Origin: Fragilaria crotonensis
Lineage: Eukaryota > Bacillariophyta > Fragilariophyceae > Fragilariales > Fragilariaceae
DNA: 64,000 nt
Reading direction: 5' to 3'
Assembly (NCBI GenBank): GCA_022925895.1
Contig: JAKSYS010000117.1
Coordinates: 1-64,000, forward strand
In this document: piece after piece, positions 21,639-33,135 of the stretch
How the letters are laid out: each line of letters starts with the position of its first letter
How positions within the stretch are numbered: position 1 is the stretch's first letter
Made by a program: the position numbers and the translations under genes
Notes under the pieces: generated by a model
Told to the model about the DNA's origin: nothing
Seen by the model: only the letters and a program-made list of their open reading frames with translations
The model's database searches: none

Positions 21639-22148
21639 TTACGCCTTGGCACCACCTGTCTGAGTGCTGCTCGTAGGAGCATCCTTTGGTTTCATTGTCT
21701 TCGAAACAGTCTTACACCCCTTGACAATCACCTTGGAGGTTGTCTCCGAAACTTGATGTTTCTTATCCAACTGCTTCAATCGTTCTCCCGCCGAGGCCAC
21801 GACATCTCCCGATGCCCGAGCAACATCGCCAACCTTACCCTTGGTCGTTGCCGCGACTGCAACTCCAATCCCAGCTGCAATGGCAATCACAGGCCCAGCC
21901 ACAATCAATCCGACAATCCCCCCAACTGCCGCAGCACCACCCACTTGACGCTTTGTAAATGTCTTGGTTGCCGTGGCAGTGGTCGGCTTTTTTCCATCAT
22001 CGTGTTCCATCTTGTCGTCGTCGTCAATGTCATTGTCCTTCTTGTTCTTGTTGTCCACATGATCTCCGTTGGTGTCATGAGGCATGCCGTCGACACAGAC
22101 ATGTCCATGGAAGGAATTGCTGGTTTCCGTGGCGTTGTTCTTGGTCAT
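21639..22148 (-). CDS. Small glycine-zipper membrane protein, paralog 2
   Basis: A 169-residue frame with ATG at 22148 (MTKNNATETSNSF); the open frame reaches further upstream but without another ATG. An acidic Asp/Lys/Asn linker (NKNKKDNDIDDDDKME) precedes FTKRQVGGAAAVGGIVGLIV and AGPVIAIAAGIGVAVAATT, then GKVGDVARASGDVVASAG and KKHQVSETTSKVIVKGC. It is a paralog of the gene at 19491-19910, in the same orientation and 1.7 kb away, separated only by the oppositely oriented cupin gene. The shared design is a small-residue hairpin with an amphipathic tail. Function unknown; a role at a membrane is inference. Confidence 0.65.
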   Translation of the reverse strand: MTKNNATETSNSFHGHVCVDGMPHDTNGDHVDNKNKKDNDIDDDDKMEHDDGKKPTTATATKTFTKRQVGGAAAVGGIVGLIVAGPVIAIAAGIGVAVAATTKGKVGDVARASGDVVASAGERLKQLDKKHQVSETTSKVIVKGCKTVSKTMKPKDAPTSSTQTGGAKA

Positions 22149-22643
22149 GGTGGAATTTGCTGTTTTGAAAAACGTTGGCGCTGTCCTTTTATAATCTTTG
22201 TGAGACGGCCTCTTTCGAGGCTTTTTTTTCAAAACTGAGTATTCTTAAATCGTGGAGAGTTGGAACGTGAAGGAACGATGGATACATTGGCACGTTGGGA
22301 TGTAACAGGGATACAACAAGAAAAGTGAGAAACCAGTTTCGTGCCAATCACTGTGTCAATCCCGGACCTGAATCCCACAAGCACAATCTGTGACGGAACT
22401 AACCGGTACAGTACAGTTGTAAGATGTGACAATATATAAACGTACGTACGAGACTGTACACAGTACACAGTGTATTGGTATTTGGTATTGTATTGTATGA
22501 AGATGAACTGTACTCCAGTACCGTTCATCCAGTAACGAGTACGAGTACTATCTCGTGACACCATGACAGATCGCTGTTACTCAAAATGACGATGATGATC
22601 ATTTAACTTCACACATTCTACTCACTCATGCCATTGTATCATC
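22149..22643. other. Divergent promoter region
   Basis: Separates the minus-strand glycine-zipper gene from the plus-strand aldehyde dehydrogenase. It is rich in TACAGTAC-like steps near 22405-22530. No gene recognised. Confidence 0.4.
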
Positions 22644-24392
22644 ATGAAGGTGCTACAGTCCCGTGCAATAGTTCGTCTCTCCTATCCAACTGCGCTGACT
22701 GCCGTTTTGTCGTTGTCGCCAACCTCCTTGTTGCGACGTGTACAAGTGAGTGCGTTTTCCTCTCAAACCAAGTCAACAACGACTAGTCTCAAGACAATTC
22801 GCCATCTTGACGATCTTTCTTGGTTTCAAACTCCCGATACGAATGCAGCACACTTTCCTGTTTACAACCCTGCCGAACCGGCGCACATTATAGCCCACGC
22901 TCCGATTCATACCAGAGCCGATGTTACTTTAGCCATTGAGAGGTCACACGCTGCTTTGGAACGATGGAGAGATGGAACAACTCCTGCCTATCGAGCTTCC
23001 TTGCTCATCAAGTGGTCACAACTCATCCAGCAACATAAGCACGATATTGCTACCATTATGACACTCGAATCTGGAAAGCCATTGGCCGAGAGTATAGGAG
23101 AAGTCACATACGGAACCTCATTTTTGGATTACTACGCCGCAGAGGCTGTGCGATTCGCTGGGACTCTCCTACCGTCTGCCTTTTCATATCCTGATGGTTC
23201 TCCTCGAGGTCAATCCATGGCGATGCACAGAGCTGTCGGAGTCACGGCATTGATCACACCCTGGAACTTTCCAATTGCCATGATTACACGCAAAGTAGCT
23301 CCAGCATTAGCCACGGGATGTACGGCATTGGTAAAGCCGTCCGAACTCACACCACTCACGGCTCTGCTGCTTCAAGAGTTGGCTCATCAAGCAGGTATGC
23401 CCGAGAATGTACTGCAAACCATGTAAGTGTGTAACTTTGTGCGTATGTCAAACTGTCATGTCAACACATTGTGCGTGTAAGCTCTTTGAATTCAACATCA
23501 AACTTAACCAACCACCGCAAACGACCCCAACAACAACAACAGAACGACGGATCGAGAACACACTCCTCAAGTCGGTAACGAACTATGTACCAATCCTCTG
23601 GTACAGAAGATATCCTTCACCGGATCCACAGCAGTCGGAAAACTATTGATGGAGCAATCGGCAAGCACCGTCAAACGCCTTTCCCTGGAGCTCGGGGGGA
23701 ATGCTCCATTCCTCGTCTTTGAGGATGCCGATCTGGACCAAGCTGTGACAGCTGCCGTGGCTTCTAAATTTCGTAATGCAGGTCAGACATGTGTCTGTTC
23801 CGATCGCTTTCTGGTCCAATCGACGGTTTATGACGAATTCATCGACAAATTCGCAGCAGCCATCAACAACAGCGAAAGTGGATTAGTCGTTGGGAATGGA
23901 GTGCACGCCGGAGTTACCATGGGACCCCTCATATCAAAACAGGCATGTGACAATGTACATCAAAAAGTACAAGATGCCATTGCTGCAGGTGCCAAATGTG
24001 TGACGGGAGGACATCTATTGGAATCTTTGGGGAGTCCCAACTTTTATGCTCCCACAATACTAAAAGATGTTCCTTTACACACTGAGATTTGGAAATCCGA
24101 AACCTTTGGACCGGTGGCAGCTGTCGTTCCATTTGATTCGGAACAGGAAGCAGTGGCACTGGCAAATGATTCGTCGACTGGACTCGCATCCTATTTCATG
24201 ACGCGCGATCTGTCCCGCACCTTTCGTGTTGCCAAGGCACTGGAAGCGGGAATCGTGGGTGTCAATGATGGAATTATTTCCACCTGCACGGCTCCATTCG
24301 GCGGGATCAAGGAGAGTGGATTGGGACGAGAAGGTGGGGCTGCAGGATTGCAAGAATATCTCGAGAGCAAGTATGTTTTCATCAACTACTAA
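22644..24392 (+). CDS. Succinate-semialdehyde-dehydrogenase-type aldehyde dehydrogenase
   Basis: Two exons, 22644-23422 and 23543-24392, with a GT-AG intron of 120 bases; the phase closes and gives 542 residues. An Arg/Ser-rich leader of about 45 residues (MKVLQSRAIVRLSYP to VQVSAFSSQ) suggests organelle import, mitochondrial or perhaps plastid. The ALDH core is complete: VYNPAEP, ALITPWNFPIAMITRKVAPA (cofactor-binding), LVKPSELTP, SFTGSTAVGKLL, the general base Glu about residue 309 in LELGGNAPF, the catalytic Cys about 342 in NAGQTCVCSDR, ETFGPVAAVV and PFGGIKESGLGREGG. The GQTCVC and SGLGREGG context is that of the GabD-like class, which oxidises succinate semialdehyde to succinate in the GABA shunt. 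Substrate is inferred from family only. Confidence 0.9.
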
Positions 24393-24608
24393 AATTATTT
24401 CGTAGTTTGACACTGCATCTGAGTCGACTGTCGGCGGTAGTTTTCGTTTGCCCAGCAACAACGTCAGAAGCGTCCTTCAACAAGAGACGTCATGGACATC
24501 CCACTGCAGCTTTTCCGCAGATAGTATCAGGAAGGCGCAGACATCGGAGTCGAACACAATCTGTAAACAATAGTTACCAATTAAATGTATATAAATACTG
24601 GACTCATA

Positions 24609-26702
24609 TCATACCCTAAAAGATACATGATGTGGGGACTCGGGTGCATCTTGAAGGCTTGCGGCGGCAGCAGCCGCCGCGGCAGCTGCTGATGCATTCA
24701 TTCCATTGATGCTTCGTCGCATGCTTAACCTGCCTCGCCCACCAATATTTATCCCCGGCGGAATGTCTGAACCATTGTTGATGTGCGCCGAATGATCGAC
24801 ATTCACATCAAAGTCCTCCATGTTCTCCCAGTCAATTGACAGCGCAGAAAGTCCAGACATGGCACGCCCATAGGTAGCCTCCGAAGTCATAGACATGTGT
24901 CGCATGTTGCCCCCAAATGAAATTATTGAGAGATTTCTGGTTACATTTTCCTTTGGATTGTCTGGTGCAGGCTGAATGTACGCCCCAAAATCACTCATGG
25001 TCGATGCATCAGTGGGAAAAATGGCTGATGAGTTGCAGCAGTTTTCCAATGCGTCGGCCTTCGATGATCTACAGTGTTCTGAGCAATTCGCGCAGCGACA
25101 ATTAGGGCCGCACGTACACGGCATACCATATTGCTGTCCACATCCAGCCATGTATTCGCTCACTTGCTTTTCTCTGGTAATGAAGGCGTCGAATATGCGA
25201 GTATTCATTTGCGAGTGCCTGCGAAAGTGGAAAAGTGTGAGATGAGAGGGAACGCAATACGAGTGGAGAGGAAAGGGTCGAAGATGAACGTACCGGGAGC
25301 AGTCATGTCGCATTATACCACTATCCGGACAAGTACAAGGAATACTCCAATCGAACATATCAAGCGGATCTGTACTGGCGACAACCTCAAAGGCAGTACT
25401 GAGGGCACCCAGGTCAACCGTCGCTTTTCTATCCCCGCCCTCATTAACGATGCTCATTTCATGAGCCTTTGCAGTGTATCCCACCATTGCCAGGTTTCGT
25501 GCCGCTTCAAATGCGACTCTCTTCGCATTACTGCTAAGATCAATCCTAATCAGGACCTTGCACAACACTTGATCGGCCGCTGCGTCAAGAAGACCATCGA
25601 TCGGAGACTTGTTTCCATTGCATCCCTTGAGGACAGTCTCAACAATCTTGACGCAATGAGCACACGTTATACCCTCCACTGACATTGCAATTTGTATGTC
25701 ACCATTGTTACTGACGAAAACAACAGGCGTCAAGTTGGGGTCACCGTACTCACGATTGCTCGGCACGATGGAAGGCGTATTATATCCTCCATTGATTCCA
25801 CGATGGGCGAGCTGCGAGGCGTTGTGATTGACAGCGTTGACAACAGCTGGGAGATCAATCTTCCCCGGAATGCACTTGCCGCGAAGGGGAATCATCTGGT
25901 TGTTCATGTTTAGACCCATCCCCGAGAAGAAAGCTGAGTGAATGCCTCCGGTCTCCAGCAGTTGACGACGCTGCGCTGCGTGCAATCGTTCAAGCGGAGT
26001 CATGTCCGAATCATGGGAAAGGTCTGCATTGATAGAGGCAGCAGCAATAGAGGCGGGATTCATGGGATTGATTCCGTGGGCGATGCCCGCATTCATTGCC
26101 AAGGTCGCAAGTTTACCAGCTTGTTCCTCTCTCGCTCGTTTTTTATTGAGTTTGCTTCGAAGCTTCTCAAGCTCCTTCATTTTGACAAACAGCGAACGAG
26201 GTGGCTGTTCCTTGTCGCTGACAACAAGGCAATGTGCTAAGTTGAAGAAATGCCTCGTATACCCTTCGACAACTCCTCGCATCTTCTCCGTCCCAAGAGC
26301 GGCAATCGCAGACCCGCTCTCTCCTTTGCGTCGATGCTGCCACCAAGTACGCAGGGTAGTTAACCCCAATTGAATGGCATCATTATCAGCATCTGGTCCC
26401 AACCACGGACTGAGAACTGCCTGTACATATGGATGCGCCAATCCAGACCGGGGGAGGGGTTCGTATGGGAAAATGCGACGTCGAGTACCGTCAGCGTTCA
26501 TGGTCTCACTTGCATTTTTGGATTCCTTCGTTTCGTTTGCATCTCTGGGGTCGTTCTGTATCGGATGGGATAACGGATCCAGGTCCGCTGCTGGCCTAGT
26601 CTCTAGAAGTTCCGGATCCAATCCTCCGAGATGAGACCAGGCACGAAAGGCTCCTTCGAAGATGGAAGTTCGATGTTCGAATTCACCCCGACGTCGAGAC
26701 AT
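24609..26702 (-). CDS. HMA-like and Cys-rich domain protein of unknown role
   Basis: Two exons, 26702-25294 and 25218-24609. The 75-base GT-AG intron happens to be in frame without a stop, so the unspliced frame is also open; splicing joins MRHDCSR to HSQMNTRIFDAF and gives 672 residues. The start is ATG 26702 (MSRRRGEFEHR), because the frame further upstream has no ATG. An N-terminal charged part with EKLRSKLNKKRAREEQAG precedes a heavy-metal-associated-like domain at about residues 335-410 (VEGITCAHCVKIVETVLKGC, then LSSNAKRVAFEAARN), whose CxxC could bind a metal ion. A Cys cluster near residue 500 (CGQQYGMPCTCGPNCRCANC) looks metallothionein-like. A poly-Ala run lies near the C-terminus. 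The pair of metal-type motifs suggests metal handling or sensing; this is inference. Confidence 0.75.
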   Translation of the reverse strand: MSRRRGEFEHRTSIFEGAFRAWSHLGGLDPELLETRPAADLDPLSHPIQNDPRDANETKESKNASETMNADGTRRRIFPYEPLPRSGLAHPYVQAVLSPWLGPDADNDAIQLGLTTLRTWWQHRRKGESGSAIAALGTEKMRGVVEGYTRHFFNLAHCLVVSDKEQPPRSLFVKMKELEKLRSKLNKKRAREEQAGKLATLAMNAGIAHGINPMNPASIAAASINADLSHDSDMTPLERLHAAQRRQLLETGGIHSAFFSGMGLNMNNQMIPLRGKCIPGKIDLPAVVNAVNHNASQLAHRGINGGYNTPSIVPSNREYGDPNLTPVVFVSNNGDIQIAMSVEGITCAHCVKIVETVLKGCNGNKSPIDGLLDAAADQVLCKVLIRIDLSSNAKRVAFEAARNLAMVGYTAKAHEMSIVNEGGDRKATVDLGALSTAFEVVASTDPLDMFDWSIPCTCPDSGIMRHDCSRYVHLRPFPLHSYCVPSHLTLFHFRRHSQMNTRIFDAFITREKQVSEYMAGCGQQYGMPCTCGPNCRCANCSEHCRSSKADALENCCNSSAIFPTDASTMSDFGAYIQPAPDNPKENVTRNLSIISFGGNMRHMSMTSEATYGRAMSGLSALSIDWENMEDFDVNVDHSAHINNGSDIPPGINIGGRGRLSMRRSINGMNASAAAAAAAAAASLQDAPESPHHVSFRV

Positions 26703-26863
26703 GATGCTTCGTGTTCTTGCGAATGTGTATGCTGTGTGGTGTAGATGAGGTTGTGTGGAACTAAGTCGAAGCTTTGTCCACAGTAACGACCCTGTACGGT
26801 ACAACTGGGGCTGTACGACCACTTAGTACTGAACTAGCGTAGGCAACCCACAGGTATCAGATC

Positions 26864-27030
26864 TTACGATTCAATCGATGATCTCCTGTCTTTGATTACC
26901 TCTTCTTCGACAACCTTGGTTAATTGCAATTGTAATACAGGCAGTTGTGCTGCGATGCTGTTGCGAATTTCAGAACGATCAAGGTCCCACGTTCCTTGGG
27001 GTACAGTAAGTGTAAGCGATGGTGCTGCGC
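26864..27030 (-). other. Possible orphan coding exon
   Basis: Read on the minus strand, an acceptor-like CAG is followed by a protein-like frame (VPQGTWDLDRSEIRNSIAAQ, LPVLQLQLTKVVEEEVIKD) ending at TAA 26864-26866. A second coding-like frame (LFDSQPPVSALRFEVTGIKI) lies just upstream at about 27040-27120. No start or family was found. This may be a small unrecognised gene or a gene remnant. Confidence 0.25.
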
Positions 27031-27130
27031 TGTCTCAATCTTAATTCCTGTCACCTCAAACCGCAGCGCCGAGACGGGCGGTTGCGAGTCAAACAACCAG
27101 CGAACTACGACAGTGTATATAGGACATCCT

Positions 27131-28017
27131 GCAACGCACATCTACAGTATATGGTACATCGCACACACTCCGTAGATGCTTCGTATGACAGATAACGAGT
27201 CCCCGAATTTCCTTGTGACCGCGTACACCAAGTTCAAGTGTCCTGGCAATTGAGAAATTTAGCTTTTCCGCTCATCGTTTTAACCGCAATTTGCCGGACC
27301 TTTCCAGGAGTCATGCTCCGAACTCCGAGCTCCGAGTTCCGAGTATGTTCCCGTCGTGCAACTGTACTCCAGTAACTTGATCGCAATGCGTTCTCGGCAC
27401 CAGTACTCGGGGTACGTTGCAAACAAGACCATCGTACTGGGTAATCGGAGTACTACCTGGTACCGTAGTAGGAATTCGTAAAACGCATTATACTGGTATA
27501 CGCATATACAGTGCATTATCGTAGACTATCTCAAAAACAAGTGTTACCGCATTGTACTGGTGAAATTTGATACTACAGTACTCCAGACTCCACACTGCAC
27601 AGTACCCTACCAGAATACTAAGTACTCGGAGTCCGTGTGAGATTCCATAGAGCCTTCATAACCCTTATGCTCTCTGCACCTATACAGAATAATTAAGGAA
27701 GCTGCACGTCAAGGGCGCTCTATTCTACGGTAAGACAATTGTAGCGTAGTATGCATAGAGACAAGAGACTTTCTAGTAGCTAATAGTAGCAATAACATCA
27801 CAAAGGCGAAATCCTGTTGGACAATAGCTCAAGTCTGTAGAAGCACCGTTACTGTGCGCCTTCGCTCACTACTGCGTGATCTGGGGGACTGGATAGCTAC
27901 GAAGTCAGTGATGCTGAATACAGACGCGATCATGACCAACTTCAAGCCTTCGCTCGTGCTGCAATGATTTGAGACCATGCTAGCTGAAAGTCGAATTCTT
28001 CACGCATAGTCGGCAGC
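27131..28017. other. Intergenic, no gene seen
   Basis: Rich in GTAC/ACTCGG-type steps (27350-27640). No gene recognised. Confidence 0.4.
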
Positions 28018-30270
28018 TTATGCGGCCGACGCTGCATTGGGGTGAACCACGTCAAATCGATACAGTTTACACCCGTAGATCACCAAATGGCTGTCATCCA
28101 TGCCTGCATTCCGATAGATCCGCAATGCTTCAGTAAAGCAATCCATCATGACTGCGAGGTTACCCCTTTGAAGTTCAATGTTGCCGATCTCATTCAGTGT
28201 TCTCGCACACGTAGGGTTGTCTTCGCCTAGGCATTCTCGTTCAATCTGCAACGCCCTCGAAAAACTTTCCAGAGCAAGCTCCATGTCACCACGCTGGTAG
28301 TGAATCTGCCCAATGTTATAAAAAGTGATTCCCAAATCTCGGTGTGCAGGGCCCAGGATTGACATTTCCACACGTGCAGTCTCGCGGTAAAAGATGAGTG
28401 CATGCTCGTAGGAACCGCGGTGGTGATAAATCATGGCAATGTTGTAGAGTGTAAAGGCAATTTCCCGCGTTTCTTGCGACTGAAGGGACCTACGGATGCG
28501 GTAGGATTCCATAAGTACCTCGAGAGCAATCTCATGTCCGTTCATTTTTAATAGCACAAGTGCAATGTGCGTCAAGGTGATGGCAACGTCTTCGTCCATA
28601 TCGCCCTTGATACTTCGTCGAATGCGAAGGCACTCTTGATCGCTCTCTAGAGCTCCAGGGTAATCTCCCATCTGATGCTGAACGAACGCGATGCAGCTTA
28701 AAGTGTTGGCGATCTCTTGTAGACTAGCTGGGATGTGCTTTCTCTGCAGTGCGAGCAACTTGTGGTAGTACTGCAAGGCGTTGTCGAATTCAGCGCGTTG
28801 TTTGTGAATTTCCGCAATGTTGGTGAGGGTAACTAGGATATTTGCATTGCCAGCATCCAATACTGTCTCTTCGACCGTCAAACCCTGTCGGTAAACTTGA
28901 AGGGCCGCATCCAAATTCCCTAATTCGTAGTACAGATTACCGACCTTGTTCAACGTAATGGCAATCTCAGGATGGAGCGGTCCCAGGGCCGTGCGACCGA
29001 CCCGCAGTGCTTCCTGAAACGATTCCATTGCACCCTGAAAGTTTCTGTCTTCATGATGGACTTGACCAATACACGTCATGACGATGGCAATATCTCGATG
29101 ACATCCTCCAAAATGAGCCTTGGCCAGTGTCAAGAATTCGTGGTAAAGGCGCATGGCCTGTACTCGATCTCCGAGTTGATGATGGGATTGTCCCATGTTG
29201 AAGATGGTTGCGGCCACATCAATCGACTCCCCCAGGACGGCTCTTCGAATCCGTAACGCATTCTCGTACGCTTCCATGGCTAGGACGTAATCACCACGTT
29301 GGAAATGAACTCGACCGATATTGTTGTACGTCGTGCCAGTTTCCAAATGTGTCTCCCCGAGAAGACATTGTCGGTAGTTGAGTGATGTAAGTAGTGCTTC
29401 AAGGGCTTGATCAGAATCACCCAGGGGCATAATGTACTTGACGACCCCGATGCAATTCCAGCAGGCAGCCACTTCTACTGATTTGGTACCGAAGCAATCT
29501 GTGGCCAGAGAAAGTGCAACATCGTAGGTCTTTAGGGAGTCGTTGTGTTCGTTGCGATGGTACTGTATCTGTGCCACAGCAAAGAGAATTGCCAACATGA
29601 CTGTCGCATCACAAACTTGCCATTGTTCCAAGGAAATTAAGGCCCTCCTGTAGAGCTCCATGGCTCGTGCGTACTTGGATCGCAACTGATAGGTCCGAGC
29701 AAGGTTGTAGAGAACCATGGCATCCACGTTTCGTGATGTAGCAAAGAGTCTGAGTCCGTCGCCGAAGAAATCCATACCTTCATCGTACTCCGATCGGGGT
29801 CGGTACAGTTTCTTCTCCTCAGCAGTTCCTCGCGAGAGGTTCCAGGAGATCATGGACGAGATGGGACCAGTGGCACCAGTTGCAGCAACGGGAGCTGAGG
29901 ATGCAACGGATGCCGTAACTGGCATAACTGGTCCCATCTCCCATGCTATTTGGCGATGGTGTTCCTCCACGAAGCGCAGCACGATTCTGAGCGCTTTTTT
30001 TGCAGCTGAATACTGCTTGTGTTGAATCAAAAGGACAGCCTCGTTGTTCAGAAAAGCTGCGATACCAGGTGCATCTTCCTTCGCTGCGACAGTAACAGTA
30101 GCGTCCGGGCCTGGCTGCCAGTGCAACATTCCGTGACAGCGTTCAACTTTACCACACTCTGGCGCGTTGAACGAAGGCGTTGTCGATGACAATGTCGAGG
30201 GACGTCTGATATCGTCTCCTTCGGTTCTGTCGCCCTTCCGTTTTGTCGACGAAGGGAGGGACATACTCAT
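28018..30270 (-). CDS. TPR protein of kinesin-light-chain type
   Basis: Single-exon gene of 750 residues with ATG at 30270 (MSMSLPSSTKRKGD). After a low-complexity N-terminal 120 residues come about twelve tetratricopeptide repeats of the 42-residue kinesin-light-chain spacing. Examples are TGTTYNNIGRVHFQRGDYVL, IAITLNKVGNLYYELGNLDA, LGITFYNIGQIHYQRGDMEL and CARTLNEIGNIELQRGNLAV. A conserved Gly-Asp-Tyr turn and LRIRR helix ends recur. There is no kinesin motor or coiled coil, so the name describes repeat type only. Diatoms carry many such proteins; the repeat superhelix is a protein-binding scaffold. A Val/Ala/Pro/Thr repeat region (about residues 112-140) is unstable in composition. The specific partner is unknown. 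Confidence 0.9.
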   Translation of the reverse strand: MSMSLPSSTKRKGDRTEGDDIRRPSTLSSTTPSFNAPECGKVERCHGMLHWQPGPDATVTVAAKEDAPGIAAFLNNEAVLLIQHKQYSAAKKALRIVLRFVEEHHRQIAWEMGPVMPVTASVASSAPVAATGATGPISSMISWNLSRGTAEEKKLYRPRSEYDEGMDFFGDGLRLFATSRNVDAMVLYNLARTYQLRSKYARAMELYRRALISLEQWQVCDATVMLAILFAVAQIQYHRNEHNDSLKTYDVALSLATDCFGTKSVEVAACWNCIGVVKYIMPLGDSDQALEALLTSLNYRQCLLGETHLETGTTYNNIGRVHFQRGDYVLAMEAYENALRIRRAVLGESIDVAATIFNMGQSHHQLGDRVQAMRLYHEFLTLAKAHFGGCHRDIAIVMTCIGQVHHEDRNFQGAMESFQEALRVGRTALGPLHPEIAITLNKVGNLYYELGNLDAALQVYRQGLTVEETVLDAGNANILVTLTNIAEIHKQRAEFDNALQYYHKLLALQRKHIPASLQEIANTLSCIAFVQHQMGDYPGALESDQECLRIRRSIKGDMDEDVAITLTHIALVLLKMNGHEIALEVLMESYRIRRSLQSQETREIAFTLYNIAMIYHHRGSYEHALIFYRETARVEMSILGPAHRDLGITFYNIGQIHYQRGDMELALESFSRALQIERECLGEDNPTCARTLNEIGNIELQRGNLAVMMDCFTEALRIYRNAGMDDSHLVIYGCKLYRFDVVHPNAASAA

Positions 30271-33135
30271 GATATAGTATCTTTGTGTCAGTGATTCAGT
30301 TCTATGACTTACGACCAGATGAATACAAATGCAGAACCAAAATGAGAGACCTCAGACTCGATTCGATTTTCAAGAGTCAAAGAGGTAAGAGTCTAGCGTC
30401 TTAGGTCGAAGGAATCGCCACAGCAAACTAAAGTACACACAAACAGAACCAAATACAAATGTTGTGGTGAGAGAGTGCCTGATCGTTGGTCGTAGAAGTA
30501 TTCTGAACCAAAAACTACTACTGGTAGTAGCACCCGATGGTTCAATTTTCAATTCGAAGAAGCAAGAAACAGAGTGTACGTGTTGTAGACTATCATTACG
30601 TATGTACCATGTCTATTTGGCAAGTGACTATCTGTCGTACACGAACATTTAAGTCACCGGTGATCCTACTTGGCGTAGCATGACATAATAATTGGAAGGG
30701 CATCAATGGCGCCCTGAGATCTGTCAACTGTCGCGGAGCAAAGAATACTCCTTCGAACCGATCTGGCATAAATGACAACATTTAACTGAAATTTCGATGG
30801 GCATATCCGGCTTTCCCTATCAATCTTCTACTCCGTCATTTGTTGCTTCTGATGGTCTTTGTCATGGATGACTCCACAAATATCACTTACAAGTTACAAA
30901 CACGAGCAACGCAGGCATATAACGAACTCCCAATTGAATTTGGTCGAAAGGGTGTTTACACATACCTGATGCTCGAAGTATCAACCAGTCAATCTCTTTT
31001 GTTCACGAATACGAATGGTCCATTCTGCACATCAATTACTCAACCCGTAAGAAAATGACGAATTAGCCATGGGCGTATCCGACGAGAGACGCAGCGAATG
31101 TATTCCTCCGAAGTATACTTACTGGTATTTGGAGTACTGATGTCCAAGGAGCGTATAAAGTCCTTCGAAACACCTAGAAGACCTTGAAGGTCCGCTAAAT
31201 GAGAAATTGGGTTCGCTCCAGTTTGAGCCGCTGTTTGCCCTTCTCGGAACACAATCGAACAAACAAGAAGACATTTCGTTCAATGGAAAAAGAGATTCAA
31301 GGAAAGGATAAATCTTTGGGAGCATATCTGACTTGTCGAAAATACATATGAATATTTGGTATTTGTTCGTTAATCCTACGAGGTAGTCTACTATGTACTC
31401 AGAGCACGAGAATTGAACAATTGGCAAGTTGTCAGTCGTAATGGCGTCATGGAGGGAACATCCAATTAACTTCAACATCTACTCAACTATTCGACTGTGT
31501 ATTGCGACATTCCGACTACTCGGAGTATACACTTGAACCAGACGGTGACGCCCACGAGGTCATGCAACCCCGTTGCCACACTGCAATGCCATTGTGAGGG
31601 AATCGCGTCACATGGAATCGGATATCGGATACACGAATGATGTATGATCCGAATTGAGACTTGAAGTGCGTCATAACTTTACTATTCACGGATTAGAAAT
31701 ATGCGCATAATGACTAATACGATTCGTATGACATACATAATAAACTACGATTACCTGCTACTAGTAGAGAGTAGAGAGTACTCGAATTGCTGATTTTTGC
31801 GGAAGTCTGGTCGGATGCCATCATCGAGCTGGCGCAGCTCATGAAAGCAATGTACTAGCTATAGATGATGATATGTCAAGTACTGTAGTACCTCATCATT
31901 GCAGGCAATAGAACTGACTATGGCAGGGCCATGGTGCATTGTCCATTTCACAAATGATTCCATTCATCATTTTCTTAACCACCACGGGCATCACCACAAG
32001 AAAGGATTATAAGCATACTGCAACCAAGGGCAGCACTCACCATGGGATGACACAGCGATCAATTGATTGCACACACTTTGAAGGGAAAGAAGCATTCTCC
32101 ATCATAAATGGGATGTTTTTTCGTATCTCTCCTCTCTCAAAAACTGGGTTGGATCAAACAACCAGTGAGGGATCCTTGCTAAATCAGGCGGTGGCAAATG
32201 GTACTTGATCACAGCTTTTGTATTGAGGGATTTGATGGTATTGATCAGCCAATCATGCAATTATGAGCTTTGCAAAGAAGAAGGAACTGATGAATCAATT
32301 GCCTTGTTAAGAATAGCTATGGTATGAAATGACTTCCTCCCATTTTACGTCATTACTAATAAACATCACAGAGTTTCCAACAGTCATTTGGTGCAAAGCC
32401 GATTACAAGTGGTGTATTTGGGGGTCCAGCATAGGTGTCAAGCTACTCTGCTTTACCGCTGATGCGATGTTGAGTACTTCTGTTCTATCTGATTGTCATC
32501 ACACGCAACAGTACCAGTATCATAGCTGGTTGTTCTGTTGATCATGAATTGCAGCATGGTAATGGTGTTGATTGGACTACAGTCCTAACCAAGCTCAAAT
32601 AAGGTCAACAATGGAAAAGAAGATTAAAGATTCTTTTGTTGAAGCAAGTGTCCTCAACCAGCCAGTGGGATTGAATGGTTGTTCCTGGAAATGGTGGGCT
32701 TAAGTATGTGTTGGATGGGATTAAATTGTTACCAGACTCACAAGGATTGCATGATTGAAGGCTACAAGTGAGAACTTACCTTTGAATTGATATTTATGGA
32801 GCAATGAATCAGTAAGCTCACAATGATGAAAACAACAAATGTTTAGTACTGTACCAAACACTACTGAACATTGGTTGTACGGTATTTGAATCCTTGCAGA
32901 TAAGACTCTAGGCAATGTACCGGCAGTACTAGGGACACAAACCCTACTGGACTGCTACCTACAGTCTAGTCGCTACGTAGTGGAAAAGGACGGCCCAAGG
33001 ACAGGTCGGCAGGATCTCAACCGAACAAATCCTACCGACAGTAAAGGATAGACTCTGGATGGAAGTATTGCTCACTTGTTTCGCAATTGATCGATTCGGT
33101 GACCATGGTGATGTTATATCTGCCTGGTCATTTTT
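30271..33135. other. Long gene-poor stretch, possible repeat remnants
   Basis: About 2.9 kb without a gene I can support. Short open frames (30840-31058, 31119-31478, 31939-32208) have no recognisable motif. The part from 31900 to 33060 is richer in A and T than the flanks and may be remnants of a transposable element, but no diagnostic motif was found. Confidence 0.4.

Noticed and set aside
31119-31478. Minus-strand frame of 119 codons in the gene-poor stretch
   Set aside because: Low conservation appearance, no family motif and AT-rich context; too weak to call.
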